A stretch of 64,000 nt of DNA, from contig NZ_RCUA01000021.1 in the NCBI RefSeq assembly GCF_003731635.1, forward strand, positions 1 to 64,000, in the 5' to 3' direction. The notes under the pieces were generated by a model. That model was given only the letters and a program-made list of their open reading frames with translations, was not told the DNA's origin and did not search any database. Positions 33,947 to 43,572 of this stretch are shown here, piece by piece. The translations under genes were made by a program, and so were the position numbers. The DNA is from Marisediminitalea oceani (lineage in GTDB: Bacteria > Pseudomonadota > Gammaproteobacteria > Enterobacterales > Alteromonadaceae). Numbering within the stretch: the stretch's first letter is position 1; each line of letters begins with the position of its first letter.

Positions 33947-34765
33947 ATGTTCAGCCGAATGAAAGAAGATATCAGAGCGGTTTTTCACCGCGACCCGGCG
34001 GCGCGAAACGCTTTTGAAGTACTGACCAACTATCCTGGATTACACGCCGTTTGGTTGCATCGGATAAGTAACAAGCTCTGGCGACTGGAGTTGAAATGGC
34101 TCGCCCGCTCGCTATCGACTTTCAGCCGCTGGTTGACCGGCATCGAAATTCACCCGGGCGCCACCATCGGCCGGCGCTTCTTTATTGACCACGGCATGGG
34201 CGTGGTGATTGGCGAAACGGCTGATATTGGTGACGATGTCACCCTTTACCACGGCGTTACCCTGGGGGGAACGACCTGGAATGCCGGTAAACGTCACCCA
34301 ACCCTGGAAAATAACGTTGTTGTTGGTGCAGGCGCCAAGGTGTTGGGGCCAATTACCATTGGTGAAGGCGCCAAAATTGGCAGTAACTCGGTTGTCGTTA
34401 AAGACGCGCCACCCGGAACCACAGTGCTTGGTATCCCCGGGCACATTCTGCAGCCAGCCAAAGAAACCGACACAGGTAAAGAAAAGCGCAATGCCATTGC
34501 TAAAAAATATGGCTTTGATGCGTACGCGGTGGCTTCTGACAATCCCGATCCAGTGGCCAATGCCATGGGCATTATGGTGGAGCATATCCACGCTATGGAC
34601 GGTCGCATCGAAGAGCTGTGTCAGGTGATTCAGGGCATGGGTGGCGAGGTATCCAAGGAACGCCTGAGCGCGATGACCGCAGAAGACTTCGCCAGCACTG
34701 GTATTTCTCCTGTAGTGCCTAATTCGAAACAGGTGAGTCACGACGAATTCGATCCTCAGATCTGA
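33947..34765 (+). CDS. cysE: Serine O-acetyltransferase CysE
   Basis: The gene encodes 272 residues, as usual (273 in E. coli). N-terminal helical domain, then left-handed beta-helix hexapeptides: [60 protein letters not shown] (in pieces). It makes O-acetylserine, the carbon skeleton for cysteine, which IscS and SufS below use as sulfur donor. It lies between trmJ and iscR. Confidence 0.95.
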   Translation: MFSRMKEDIRAVFHRDPAARNAFEVLTNYPGLHAVWLHRISNKLWRLELKWLARSLSTFSRWLTGIEIHPGATIGRRFFIDHGMGVVIGETADIGDDVTLYHGVTLGGTTWNAGKRHPTLENNVVVGAGAKVLGPITIGEGAKIGSNSVVVKDAPPGTTVLGIPGHILQPAKETDTGKEKRNAIAKKYGFDAYAVASDNPDPVANAMGIMVEHIHAMDGRIEELCQVIQGMGGEVSKERLSAMTAEDFASTGISPVVPNSKQVSHDEFDPQI

Positions 34766-34834
34766 GCATCCGACTCAATTGGCCTCCGAGTGCATCGGAA
34801 AACAGCGTAATACCTGAGTAAGGAGTAGGGTTTT

Positions 34835-34867
34835 ATACTTGACCAATTTACTCGGGTATGGAACAAT
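34835..34867 (+). promoter_or_regulatory. iscR promoter with type 1 IscR box
   Basis: The 25 bases 34835-34859 fit the type 1 IscR consensus: ATA, then CTTGACC, a central AATTT, ACTCGGG, then TAT, with two half-sites in dyad. The -35 box TTGACC (34839-34844) lies inside it. A -10 like AACAAT sits 17 bases on (34862-34867). Holo-IscR bound here would shut off its own promoter, as in E. coli. Confidence 0.82.
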
Positions 34868-34897
34868 TTTGCCATTGTTCACTATCCGTATTTGGTT

Positions 34898-35377
34898 ATG
34901 AAACTGACTTCAAAAGGCCGCTACGCAGTAACGGCAATGTTAGATGTGGCACTCCATTCCAAGCAGGGGCCGGTATCGCTGGCCGATATTTCTGCCAGGC
35001 AGGAAATTTCTCTGTCTTACTTAGAGCAGCTTTTTTCGCGCTTACGCAAAGAAAGTCTGGTACTGAGTGTGCGGGGACCTGGCGGCGGCTATCAACTGGG
35101 CCGGGAAGCAGAGCTTATCGCTATCGGCGAGGTGATCCGAGCGGTGGACGAATCTGTTGATGCTACGCGCTGTCAGGGGCAGGGCGATTGTCAGGCGGGT
35201 GAGCGTTGTCTGACCCATAGTCTGTGGCAGGACCTCAGTGACCGCATCAGCCACTTTCTCGATGGCATCAGCCTCGGGGAATTGATGGCCAAGGGCGACG
35301 TACAGGAAGTCGCCGGTCGCCAGGACAAACACAAGATGCCGGTTGACGGTAAAATTCAGGTCAGTATTCAGTTATAA
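34898..35377 (+). CDS. iscR: Iron-sulfur cluster regulator IscR
   Basis: The gene encodes 159 residues from ATG 34898 ([19 protein letters not shown]); the frame opens two codons earlier at TTG, but the family start is this Met. Winged helix with recognition stretch [15 protein letters not shown], then [11 protein letters not shown]. The [2Fe-2S] ligands Cys92, Cys98 and Cys104 ([16 protein letters not shown]) sit exactly as in E. coli. It senses cluster status and represses the promoters at 34835 and 36742. Co-directional with iscS, 9 bases apart. Confidence 0.96.
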   Translation: MKLTSKGRYAVTAMLDVALHSKQGPVSLADISARQEISLSYLEQLFSRLRKESLVLSVRGPGGGYQLGREAELIAIGEVIRAVDESVDATRCQGQGDCQAGERCLTHSLWQDLSDRISHFLDGISLGELMAKGDVQEVAGRQDKHKMPVDGKIQVSIQL

Positions 35378-35386
35378 AGACAGGTC

Positions 35387-36553
35387 ATGACGCGTACTCC
35401 CGTTTACTTAGATTATGCTTCTACCACGCCGGTAGACCCTAAGGTTGCAGCACAAATGACTGCGAGCCTTACGATGGAAGGCAATTTCGGCAACCCGGCT
35501 TCGCGCTCACACCGTTTTGGTTGGGTGGCTGAAGAAGCCGTTGATGTGGCACGCAATCAAATTGCCGATCTGGTGAATTGCGATCCCCGCGAAATTGTCT
35601 TTACCTCTGGCGCCACCGAGTCGGATAACCTGGCGATTAAAGGTGTGGTCGACGCCTCGGATAACCAGCAAAAGCACGTTATAACCGTGGCAACCGAACA
35701 CAAAGCGGTACTCGATACGGTTGAGTTTCTTGCCGGGCAAGGGGTCAGGGTTACGCTACTAGCGCCCGACGCTCATGGATTAGTATCGGTGGAGCAGGTG
35801 GCCGAGGCGATAGATGATGACACCGTGCTGGTCTCGGTGATGCACGTCAATAACGAAACCGGTGTTATCCAGGATATCGCCGCTATTGGTGAGTTGTGTC
35901 GCGAGCGTCAGGTGTATTTCCATGTGGATGCTGCACAGAGCCTGGGCAAATTGCCTATCGACCTGACAGCCCTGCCAGTGGATTTAATGTCTTTCTCGGC
36001 ACATAAATGTTACGGCCCAAAAGGAATTGGCGCGTTGTATGTTCGCCGCCGGCCAAAAGTGCAAATTGCCGCGCAAATTCATGGCGGTGGTCATGAGCGG
36101 GGTATGCGCTCGGGTACGCTGCCAACCCATCAGATAGTGGGTTTTGGTGAAGCCTGTGAGCTTGCCGCCCGATCCCTGAATGAAGAAGCCACCAGATTAC
36201 GCGGGTATACCGAATTGTTGTGGGAAGAGGTCAGTCGCCTCGATGATGTGCATCTGAACGGCCACCTTACTCAACGCGTGCCTGGCATTATCAACATCAG
36301 TTTTGGTGGGGTAGACGGCGAAAGTCTGGTGATGGGACTGCATGATATTGCTATCTCCACCGGTTCGGCCTGTACCTCGGCGAGCATGGAGCCGTCCTAT
36401 GTGTTAACGGCGCTTGGCCGAAGTGCGCAATTAGCCCATGCGGGGTTGCGTTTTTCTGCCGGTCGTTTTACCAGTGAAGAAGACATCCGTTTTGCTGCGC
36501 AGAGAGTAATAGAAACAGTGAAAACGTTGCGCGAAGTCAGACAGGCAGGTTAG
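35387..36553 (+). CDS. iscS: Cysteine desulfurase IscS, C-terminally short
   Basis: The gene encodes 388 residues. PLP enzyme: Schiff-base Lys207 in [12 protein letters not shown], catalytic Cys329 in [17 protein letters not shown], plus [12 protein letters not shown] at the start and [12 protein letters not shown]. coli IscS has 404 residues and ends with a tail (SPLWEMYKQG onward) that docks IscU. Here the protein ends at LREVRQAG, so that tail is missing. No iscU, hscBA or fdx follows. It may pass sulfur to SufE or SufB, or to tRNA thiolation. A second desulfurase, SufS, lies downstream. Confidence 0.92.
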   Translation: MTRTPVYLDYASTTPVDPKVAAQMTASLTMEGNFGNPASRSHRFGWVAEEAVDVARNQIADLVNCDPREIVFTSGATESDNLAIKGVVDASDNQQKHVITVATEHKAVLDTVEFLAGQGVRVTLLAPDAHGLVSVEQVAEAIDDDTVLVSVMHVNNETGVIQDIAAIGELCRERQVYFHVDAAQSLGKLPIDLTALPVDLMSFSAHKCYGPKGIGALYVRRRPKVQIAAQIHGGGHERGMRSGTLPTHQIVGFGEACELAARSLNEEATRLRGYTELLWEEVSRLDDVHLNGHLTQRVPGIINISFGGVDGESLVMGLHDIAISTGSACTSASMEPSYVLTALGRSAQLAHAGLRFSAGRFTSEEDIRFAAQRVIETVKTLREVRQAG

Positions 36554-36878
36554 CACTGCCGCCTGTCACAGGGCGTTATTCAGACCTAAGTCGGAGCCGC
36601 TAAGATTGCAGTTAAGCCAATATTCAGGCAAGATTGCGGCCCCCAGATTTCAGTGCACACAAAGCGCTACATTGCCGCACTAAACCGACGTCAGATTCGG
36701 TTTGGCAGAGGGCAGAAACGCCCCGGGAATGCCCCGGGTGAATAGTTGAGTGAAATACTCGGGTATTATATAATGTGGCACCCATGTCGCGGTGACAGCA
36801 AAAACGCTGAACAGGTGTAGTGATGACACTACATGGTGATTATCGCGGCGAAATGTTCAATAACAGTGAGATGAGTCA
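36554..36878. other. Intergenic region between iscS and sufB
   Basis: 325 bases without a gene. It contains a dyad AACCGA...TCGGTT (about 36683-36703), a direct repeat GCCCCGGG-AAT-GCCCCGGG (36720-36738), and then the IscR-box promoter at 36742-36774. The distance from that promoter to the sufB ATG leaves a leader of about 100 bases. The direct repeat abuts the IscR box and could bind a second regulator. Confidence 0.5.
36742..36774 (+). promoter_or_regulatory. sufB promoter with type 1 IscR box
   Basis: The 25 bases 36742-36766 read ATA, GTTGAGT, GAAAT, ACTCGGG, TAT, a second close match to the type 1 IscR dyad. The -35 TTGAGT (36746-36751) and the perfect -10 TATAAT (36769-36774) are 17 bases apart, so the box covers the -35 and spacer. 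Repression of suf by holo-IscR is implied. In E. coli suf is instead activated by apo-IscR at a type 2 site. Confidence 0.85.
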
Positions 36879-38315
36879 ATGAGCGAGCAAATCGAACAGG
36901 CGCTATCGAAACAATACGAGGCGGGTTTCTATTCTGAAATCGAGTCTGATACCTTCGAAAATGGTCTGGACGAATCCATTATCCGCCGTATATCAGCCAT
37001 GAAAAATGAGCCGGAATGGATGCTCGAATGGCGCCTGAAAGCCTATCATTCATGGCTGGAAATGGAAGAGCCGGACTGGGCTCATGTTGATTATCCTAAA
37101 GTGGATTATCAGGCCATTTCTTACTACTCATCACCTAAGAGTATGAAGGACAAACCAAAGTCCCTCGACGAAGTCGATCCGGAACTGCTGGATGTGTACA
37201 ACAAGCTGGGTATTCCACTGCATGAGCAGGAAATGCTGGCTGGTGTTGCCGTTGATGCAGTATTTGACTCGGTATCGGTAGTAACAACCTTCCGTGAAAA
37301 GCTGCACGAAGCGGGCGTTATATTCTGTCCGATTTCGGAAGCTATCCAGAAATATCCTGAGCTGGTTAAAAAATACATCGGCTCAGTGGTTCCTCGTACC
37401 GATAACTATTTTGCTGCACTGAACAGTGCTGTATTTACCGATGGTTCGTTTGTGTATATTCCTAAGGGCGTACGTTGCCCAATGGAACTGTCTACTTATT
37501 TCCGTATCAACGAGCAAAATACGGGTCAGTTTGAGCGTACACTTATTGTTGCTGATGAAGGCAGTCACGTAAGTTATCTGGAAGGGTGTACTGCACCACA
37601 ACGTGATGAAAACCAGTTACATGCAGCCGTTGTTGAACTGGTTGCGCTGGATAAAGCCAACATCAAATACTCAACGGTACAAAACTGGTACCCGGGTGAT
37701 GAAAACGGCAAAGGCGGTATTTACAACTTTGTGACCAAGCGCGGCATTTGTCATAACGACGCAAAAATCAGCTGGACCCAGGTAGAAACCGGCTCAGCCG
37801 TTACCTGGAAATACCCAAGCTGCGTGCTGAAAGGGGATAACAGCGTTGGTGAATTCTACTCCGTTGCCTTAACCCGTGGACGCCAGCAGGCGGATACCGG
37901 GACCAAGATGATTCATCTGGGTAAAAACACCCGCTCCACCATTATTTCAAAAGGGATCTCGGCAGGAAAAAGTAATAATGCCTACCGCGGTCTGGTACAA
38001 ATGGGGCCAAAATCTGATGGCGCCCGTAATTTTACGCAGTGTGATTCGCTGCTAATTGGCGATCAGTGTGGTGCGCATACGTTCCCGTATATCGAGAGCC
38101 GCAACCCGTCTGCCATCGTTGAGCACGAAGCCACGACATCCAAAGTGAGTGACGAACAGTTATTCCTGGCTCAGCAACGTGGCCTGGACGCAGAGAAAGC
38201 GGTGTCCATGATCGTCAATGGCTTCTGTAAGGAAGTCTTTAAAGAATTACCAATGGAATTTGCGGTGGAAGCCGGCAAGTTACTCGAAATTAGTTTAGAA
38301 GGTTCTGTGGGGTAA
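36879..38315 (+). CDS. sufB: Fe-S cluster scaffold subunit SufB
   Basis: The gene encodes 478 residues (E. coli 495). Family landmarks: [20 protein letters not shown] near the start, [51 protein letters not shown] and [23 protein letters not shown] near the end (each in pieces). It builds the cluster with SufC and SufD. First gene of the suf operon, nine bases before sufC. Confidence 0.96.
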   Translation: MSEQIEQALSKQYEAGFYSEIESDTFENGLDESIIRRISAMKNEPEWMLEWRLKAYHSWLEMEEPDWAHVDYPKVDYQAISYYSSPKSMKDKPKSLDEVDPELLDVYNKLGIPLHEQEMLAGVAVDAVFDSVSVVTTFREKLHEAGVIFCPISEAIQKYPELVKKYIGSVVPRTDNYFAALNSAVFTDGSFVYIPKGVRCPMELSTYFRINEQNTGQFERTLIVADEGSHVSYLEGCTAPQRDENQLHAAVVELVALDKANIKYSTVQNWYPGDENGKGGIYNFVTKRGICHNDAKISWTQVETGSAVTWKYPSCVLKGDNSVGEFYSVALTRGRQQADTGTKMIHLGKNTRSTIISKGISAGKSNNAYRGLVQMGPKSDGARNFTQCDSLLIGDQCGAHTFPYIESRNPSAIVEHEATTSKVSDEQLFLAQQRGLDAEKAVSMIVNGFCKEVFKELPMEFAVEAGKLLEISLEGSVG

Positions 38316-38323
38316 AGAATTTA

Positions 38324-39085
38324 ATGTTATCTATCGATAATTTACACGCCAGTGTTGAAGATAAAACCATTATCAAAGGGCTGAATCTGGAAGTTAAGCC
38401 TGGTGAAGTTCATGCCATCATGGGGCCTAATGGCGCCGGTAAAAGTACGCTTGGCTATGTGTTATCCGGCCGTGAAGGCTATGAAGTCAACGAAGGTGCA
38501 GCTACCTTAAACGGTAAAGATTTACTGGATCTTGAAGTGGAAGAGCGTGCCCGCGAAGGGTTGTTTCTGGCGTTCCAGTATCCGGTTGAAATCCCTGGCG
38601 TTAGCAACATGGAATTCTTAAAAGAGTCGGTTAACGCGTTACGCGAACACCGTGGCGAAGAGCCTCTTACCGCTGCTGAGTTTTTAAAGAAAGCTAAGGC
38701 GGCCTGTAAGCAGGTGAATCTGCCACTGGATTTCTTAAAGCGTGGTGTGAACGAAGGCTTCTCCGGCGGTGAGAAGAAGCGTAACGAGATCATGCAGATG
38801 ATCCTGCTTGAGCCGTCGCTGTGTATTCTTGACGAGTCTGACTCGGGCCTGGATGTTGACGCCCTGCAAGTGGTTGCCGATGGTGTAAACAGTCAGCGTG
38901 ACGGGCAGCGCAGCTTCATTGTTGTGACGCACTATCAGCGTCTGCTTGACTACATCAAGCCAGACTTTGTGCATATCCTGGCGGATGGCAAGATTGTTAA
39001 AAGTGGCGATGCGTCACTGGCACTGGAAGTAGAAAAATCCGGTTATGCCTTTTTAGGTAAAGCCTATGAGGAGGCCGATGCATGA
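38324..39085 (+). CDS. sufC: Fe-S assembly ATPase SufC
   Basis: The gene encodes 253 residues. Walker A is GPNGAGKSTLGYVLSG, signature GFSGGEKKRNEIMQM (the SufC form of the ABC signature), Walker B SLCILDESDSGLD. It drives conformational change of the SufBCD scaffold. It overlaps sufD by four bases. Confidence 0.96.
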   Translation: MLSIDNLHASVEDKTIIKGLNLEVKPGEVHAIMGPNGAGKSTLGYVLSGREGYEVNEGAATLNGKDLLDLEVEERAREGLFLAFQYPVEIPGVSNMEFLKESVNALREHRGEEPLTAAEFLKKAKAACKQVNLPLDFLKRGVNEGFSGGEKKRNEIMQMILLEPSLCILDESDSGLDVDALQVVADGVNSQRDGQRSFIVVTHYQRLLDYIKPDFVHILADGKIVKSGDASLALEVEKSGYAFLGKAYEEADA

Positions 39086-40344
39086 GCCAATGGCTGTCTG
39101 AAGTAATCGCCACGGCGCAAACACATCAGGACTGGCTGGCTCCTCATCGTCAGGCGGCTCTGGCTGAACTGGAAAAAGTTCGCTGGCCGCTGCGTAAAGT
39201 GGAAGACTGGCGTTTTACTCCCCTCATCCCGGTAGAAAAGCGCAGCGTATCACTGGCTAAGCCTGAAAATACCGAGTTTAGCGCGCCGAAAATAGGCGAG
39301 CTAAGCGCCATCGAACTGGTGTTCAGTGGTAATGAGCTGCTCACCGACGTGAGTGCACTGTCTCTGCCGGAAGGCCTTGAAATCGTACGGTTCTCATCAG
39401 CAACTGATGAGCAGCAACAAGTCATCGAAAGCCTGTTGTCAGACGTGAAACCGGCCAAGCACTTATTTGGTCAGGTTAACGACGCTCTGCTGGCGGATGG
39501 TCTGTATATTAGGGTTGCGGCAGGCAAAACCATTGATACGCCGATTCGTATTTCACAGCTGGCCAGTAACGAAGGCGATCAACACCTTCGTGTGCTGATG
39601 CAGGTAGAAGCTGGTGCGCGAGCCACCGTGCTGGAAGACGGTTACGGTGATGCCAGCAGTGTGAATACCGCATTCAGTGAATATGTGCTGCATAGCGAGG
39701 CGCATCTTGAGCACTATCGGTTTGCTATGTTCACGCAGCAAGCAATGCACGTAGGCGGCTGTCATTTTAAAGTGGCGGAAAAAGCACAGCTCAACAGCAC
39801 ATTAATTGGTTATGGCAGTCAGCTGTCGCGCCTCGATGTGGATGTTATCTATACCGGCGAATTCGCTAACGCTAATATCAATGCGATTTATTTGCTGGCC
39901 GAAGGCGAGCTATTCGACTTGCATACCACGATTGAGCATGCCGTGCCTAACTGCACTACCGAGGAAAATGCCCGGGGTATCGTTGGCGATCGCGCCAAAG
40001 CAGTGTTCAACGGTCGTATTCATATTCACCGTGATGCCCAGAAAACGCTGGCGGAACTGAATAATCGCAACCTGCTATTGTCCCGTCGTGCGGTCATAAA
40101 TACCAAACCCGAACTGGAAATTTATGCCGATGATGTCAAATGCGCCCATGGTGCCACAGTAGCTGAAATTGATGATACCGCGCTGTATTACCTGCTTACT
40201 CGCGGCATCAGTCGTAGTCAGGCGTTAATAATGCTCAACTTTGGTTTTATCCAGGAACTGATCAATCAGATCCCCAACGAAGATATCGCTGGCTGGTTAC
40301 TAACTCAGCTACATGACCGTTTTGTGGGCATGGAGGTTAAATGA
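39082..40344 (+). CDS. sufD: Fe-S assembly subunit SufD
   Basis: The gene encodes 420 residues. A divergent N-terminal helical part (LEKVRWPLRKVEDWRFTPL) is followed by the SufBD beta-helix core. The conserved C-terminal stretch DDVKCAHGATVAEIDDTALYYLLTRGIS contains the Cys-Ala-His implicated in cluster formation at the SufB-SufD interface. Overlaps sufC and sufS by four bases each. Confidence 0.95.
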   Translation: MSQWLSEVIATAQTHQDWLAPHRQAALAELEKVRWPLRKVEDWRFTPLIPVEKRSVSLAKPENTEFSAPKIGELSAIELVFSGNELLTDVSALSLPEGLEIVRFSSATDEQQQVIESLLSDVKPAKHLFGQVNDALLADGLYIRVAAGKTIDTPIRISQLASNEGDQHLRVLMQVEAGARATVLEDGYGDASSVNTAFSEYVLHSEAHLEHYRFAMFTQQAMHVGGCHFKVAEKAQLNSTLIGYGSQLSRLDVDVIYTGEFANANINAIYLLAEGELFDLHTTIEHAVPNCTTEENARGIVGDRAKAVFNGRIHIHRDAQKTLAELNNRNLLLSRRAVINTKPELEIYADDVKCAHGATVAEIDDTALYYLLTRGISRSQALIMLNFGFIQELINQIPNEDIAGWLLTQLHDRFVGMEVK

Positions 40345-41558
40345 GTTTTGACGTAGCGGCAATTCGTGCTGAGTTCCCTATTTTATCGCAAACGGTAGAT
40401 GGTAAACCGTTGGTATATCTGGATAACGGTGCTACCACGCAAAAACCTCAGGTCGTGATTGACTCACTGGTAGACTTTTATACTCAGTGTAATGCCAATG
40501 TACATCGCGGTGCTCATCAGTTATCCGACGAAGCGACCCGCCGTTACGAAAAAGCCCGTGATCAGGTCGCCCGTTTTATTAACGCGGCAAACCGTAACGA
40601 AGTCATCTGGACCAGCGGTACCACCGAGGGTATAAACCTGGTTGCCAAGGGCCTGGCCCAGCAACTGGAAGCCGGTGACGAAGTGGTGGTAACCGAAATG
40701 GAACACCACGCTAACCTGGTTACCTGGCAACAAGCCTGTTTGCAAAGCGGTGCTACGCTGCGTGTTGCGCCGATTTTTGATAACGGTGAGCTTGATCTTG
40801 AAACATTCAAGGCATCGCTGGGGCCCAATACCCGCATGGTGGCGTTCCCACATGTATCCAATGCGTTGGGTACCGTTAATCCGGTTAAAGAGCTCACTGC
40901 AATGGCTAAGGCCTACGGTGCATTAGTGCTGGTTGACGGCGCTCAGGGAATTGCTCATGGCGACGTGGATGTACAGGCTCTGGGCTGTGATTTTTACGCG
41001 TTTTCTGGTCACAAAGTATTTGGCCCAACCGGCATTGGTGTGCTGTGGGGCAAACAATCAGTGCTGGAAAACTGGCCGGTATGGTTAACCGGTGGCGAAA
41101 TGATTGCTGATGTGACCTATCAGAGTGCTACCTGGGGCGCATTGCCTAACCGCCTTGAAGCCGGAACGCCAAACATTGCCGGTGCTATTGGCCTGGGCAC
41201 TGCACTTGAGTGGTTCAGCCAATTGGATATTGCTGCCGTTCAGGCTCATGAAAAAGCACTGATTGATTCTGCTATGGCGCAGGCCGCAGATATTCAGGGC
41301 ATGCGCTTAATCGGCACGGCACCTAACAAGATTGGGATCCTGAGCTTTGTAATGGATAACGCGCACCCGGCCGATATTGGCTTTATTCTGGATCGGCAGG
41401 GGATAGCTATCCGTACTGGCGATAACTGCGCGCAACCACTGATGCATCGCCTCGGGATTAACGGCACTGCCCGCGCTTCTTTTTCGTTGTATAACACGCT
41501 GGAAGAAGTCTCTGCATTCTTTGCGGGCTTACGCAAAGCTCAAACAATGTTGGGCTAG
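40341..41558 (+). CDS. sufS: Cysteine desulfurase SufS
   Basis: The gene encodes 405 residues (406 in E. coli). The N-terminal FPILSQTVDGKPLVYLDNGATTQKP is typical of group II desulfurases. PLP Lys225 lies in FSGHKVFGPTGIG and catalytic Cys363 in RTGDNCAQPLMHRLG. It delivers sulfur to SufE, encoded at the end of the operon. Eleven bases separate it from the A-type carrier gene. Confidence 0.95.
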   Translation: MSFDVAAIRAEFPILSQTVDGKPLVYLDNGATTQKPQVVIDSLVDFYTQCNANVHRGAHQLSDEATRRYEKARDQVARFINAANRNEVIWTSGTTEGINLVAKGLAQQLEAGDEVVVTEMEHHANLVTWQQACLQSGATLRVAPIFDNGELDLETFKASLGPNTRMVAFPHVSNALGTVNPVKELTAMAKAYGALVLVDGAQGIAHGDVDVQALGCDFYAFSGHKVFGPTGIGVLWGKQSVLENWPVWLTGGEMIADVTYQSATWGALPNRLEAGTPNIAGAIGLGTALEWFSQLDIAAVQAHEKALIDSAMAQAADIQGMRLIGTAPNKIGILSFVMDNAHPADIGFILDRQGIAIRTGDNCAQPLMHRLGINGTARASFSLYNTLEEVSAFFAGLRKAQTMLG

Positions 41559-41569
41559 GAGAGATAACC

Positions 41570-41926
41570 ATGTTAGTAGAAACTTTTGTACCCAGTAAAG
41601 ACGTTGTTACCCTCACTCCGGGTGCGATTAAGCACTTTGAGGGCAAACTTAAAAATCAGCCGGGTAAAATTATCCGTTTATCGACCAAAGTCAGTGGCTG
41701 TACAGGCTATGCTTACGTGCTCGATTTTGCCGATGCGTCGGTAGAAGGTGACGAGGTGCTTAACGTGTCTGATAAGTTAACGGTCGCCATCGCCAAAGAC
41801 GCCGTATCATTGTTACAGAACACCGAAATTGACTACGTAATGGAAGGCGTGAACGGCGTGATCAAATACTACAACCCAAACGTTGTGGATGAATGCGGTT
41901 GCGGCGAAAGCTTTAACGTCGGATAA
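41570..41926 (+). CDS. sufA: A-type Fe-S carrier, SufA/IscA-like
   Basis: The gene encodes 118 residues. The three cluster-binding cysteines are at 44 (VSGCTGYAYVLDF), 109 and 111 (DECGCGESF). It carries clusters from SufBCD to target proteins. Its position after sufS, rather than first in the operon as in E. coli, is the only departure. Whether it is closer to SufA, IscA or ErpA cannot be settled by eye. Confidence 0.92.
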   Translation: MLVETFVPSKDVVTLTPGAIKHFEGKLKNQPGKIIRLSTKVSGCTGYAYVLDFADASVEGDEVLNVSDKLTVAIAKDAVSLLQNTEIDYVMEGVNGVIKYYNPNVVDECGCGESFNVG

Positions 41927-41934
41927 GAGTACCT

Positions 41935-42468
41935 ATGAAGCAAAAAATGGTAGTGACTGAACGTGAAGTGAAGTCGCGCAAAGTGCCTTCCGGCGAAACC
42001 GTTATCATTCCTGATGGCGAATTTGTAAATATCACCCAGGATTTAGGCGGTAACTATACCGTTACGTGGCAAGGAAATATGTTGCGTATCGATGGTACCG
42101 ATGCCGATGCCATTGGCCGTAAACCACAAAGCCTGGATTTTACCGCGCCTGCCGATGGCAACATCGATAAACAGCAGGTCTGGGATGCGCTGGAAACCAT
42201 CTACGATCCGGAAATTCCGATTAACCTGGTCTCGCTGGGCCTGATCTACAACGTCGACATTAATCAGGATACGAAGCAGGTCACTATCGACATGACCCTC
42301 ACCGCACCAGGTTGTGGTATGGGCCCGGTGCTGGTTGGCGACGTGGAATACCGCGTGGGTCTGGTGCCCTTTGTTGATAATGTCAAAGTAGAGCTGGTGT
42401 TTGATCCGCCCTGGTCGCGGGATAAAATGAGTGAAGAAGCCCAGCTCGAAGCCGGCCTGTTTTTTTAA
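41935..42468 (+). CDS. sufT: Fe-S assembly protein SufT (MIP18/DUF59 family)
   Basis: The gene encodes 177 residues. A unique N-terminal part (SGETVIIPDGEFVNITQDLGGNYTV in pieces) precedes the DUF59 domain: VWDALETIYDPEIPINLVSLGLIYNV, TLTAPGCGMGPVLVGDVEYRV and VELVFDPPWSRDKMSEEAQLE. SufT helps mature Fe-S proteins. It is found in suf operons of many bacteria but not E. coli. Nine bases after the A-type carrier gene. Confidence 0.93.
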   Translation: MKQKMVVTEREVKSRKVPSGETVIIPDGEFVNITQDLGGNYTVTWQGNMLRIDGTDADAIGRKPQSLDFTAPADGNIDKQQVWDALETIYDPEIPINLVSLGLIYNVDINQDTKQVTIDMTLTAPGCGMGPVLVGDVEYRVGLVPFVDNVKVELVFDPPWSRDKMSEEAQLEAGLFF

Positions 42469-42482
42469 TCCGAGAGTAAATC

Positions 42483-42896
42483 ATGCAGTTACCATCTAGT
42501 CAGGAAATCGTTGAAGATTTGGAATTCTTTGATGATTGGGAACAAAAGTACCAGTACATTATTGATTTGGGTAAAGCGTTGCCACGCCTTGATGATGCAC
42601 AGAAAACCCCTGAGCGGTTAGTCAAAGGCTGCCAGAGCAGCGTGTGGCTGGTGACATCAATGGATGGGGATAAAATCCACTTCGAAGTCGATAGTGATGC
42701 GGTGATTGTTCATGGTCTGCTGGCATTGGTGATGGCAGCATACAACGATAAAACGCCGGCCGAGATTACCGCCTTTGACATTGATGCATACTTCGAAGCG
42801 CTCGATCTGGAACGCCATATTACACCTACACGGGGCAACGGCTTACGTGCCATCGTGGGTAAAATCCAACATTTAGCCGCCCAGCACGGCGGATAA
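42483..42896 (+). CDS. sufE: Sulfur acceptor protein SufE
   Basis: The gene encodes 137 residues. The acceptor Cys50 lies in RLVKGCQSSVWLVT, with the family words WEQKYQYIIDLGKALPRL before it and HITPTRGNGLRAIVGKI at the end. It takes persulfide from SufS and passes it to SufB. Last gene of the suf operon. Confidence 0.95.
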   Translation: MQLPSSQEIVEDLEFFDDWEQKYQYIIDLGKALPRLDDAQKTPERLVKGCQSSVWLVTSMDGDKIHFEVDSDAVIVHGLLALVMAAYNDKTPAEITAFDIDAYFEALDLERHITPTRGNGLRAIVGKIQHLAAQHGG

Positions 42897-42951
42897 CCCG
42901 CCTTTATCGTCGCCTTTATGAAGATTTTTTGATATTTGCCCGTTACCCCCC

Positions 42952-42980
42952 TAGGCACGGGCAGAAAGATTGCCTATAAT
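42952..42980 (+). promoter_or_regulatory. Promoter of ndk
   Basis: TAGGCA (42952-42957) and a perfect TATAAT (42975-42980) lie 17 bases apart. The ndk ATG follows about 40 bases downstream behind GGAGA. Confidence 0.7.
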
Positions 42981-43019
42981 TCGCGACCAAAATTTTACAA
43001 TTAAACCCGGAGACAGAAA

Positions 43020-43451
43020 ATGGCTCTTGAGCGTACGTTTTCAATTATTAAGCCTGATGCCGTTGCAAAGAACGTAATCGGTGCAATCTATAACCGCTTC
43101 GAATCTGCTGGTCTGCGCATCGTTGCTTCTAAAATGGTTCACATGAGCAAAGAACAAGCTGAAGGCTTCTATGCTGAACACAAAGAGCGTCCTTTCTTTG
43201 GCGCCCTGGTAGACTTCATGACGTCTGGCCCGGTAATGGTTCAGGTGCTGGAAGGCGAAAACGCTGTGGTTAAAAACCGTGAAATCATGGGTGCTACTAA
43301 CCCGGCTGAAGCAGCAGCAGGCACACTGCGTGCTGATTACGCTGTATCTATCGATGAGAATGCGGTTCACGGTTCAGATGCACCAGAATCTGCAGCGCGC
43401 GAAATCGCGTATTTCTTCTCTGAAGAAGAAATCTGCCCACGCACTCGCTAA
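43020..43451 (+). CDS. ndk: Nucleoside diphosphate kinase
   Basis: The gene encodes 143 residues, exactly the family size. [18 protein letters not shown] at the start, phosphohistidine His117 in [17 protein letters not shown], and [14 protein letters not shown] in the middle. It equilibrates nucleoside triphosphate pools. Monocistronic: its own promoter upstream and a terminator downstream. Confidence 0.98.
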   Translation: MALERTFSIIKPDAVAKNVIGAIYNRFESAGLRIVASKMVHMSKEQAEGFYAEHKERPFFGALVDFMTSGPVMVQVLEGENAVVKNREIMGATNPAEAAAGTLRADYAVSIDENAVHGSDAPESAAREIAYFFSEEEICPRTR

Positions 43452-43470
43452 GCTTAGCCTGATGCGTGAC

Positions 43471-43495
43471 AAAAGGGAGCTTCGGCTCCCTTTTC
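43471..43495 (+). terminator. Terminator of ndk
   Basis: AAAAGGGAGC (43471-43480), a TTCG tetraloop and GCTCCCTTTT (43485-43494). A perfect ten-base stem with a stable UUCG loop and T-tract. Confidence 0.93.
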
Positions 43496-43572
43496 TGTCT
43501 GTGATCGAATATCTTTTTCGTGGTATTCTATACCGGTTCGACGCCACTAATTTGAAGAGTTGATAACGCTTT

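Noticed and set aside
34112-34741. Long reverse-strand frame opposite cysE
   Set aside because: Antisense shadow of the hexapeptide repeats in cysE; low-quality composition rich in His and Asn and no start signal.
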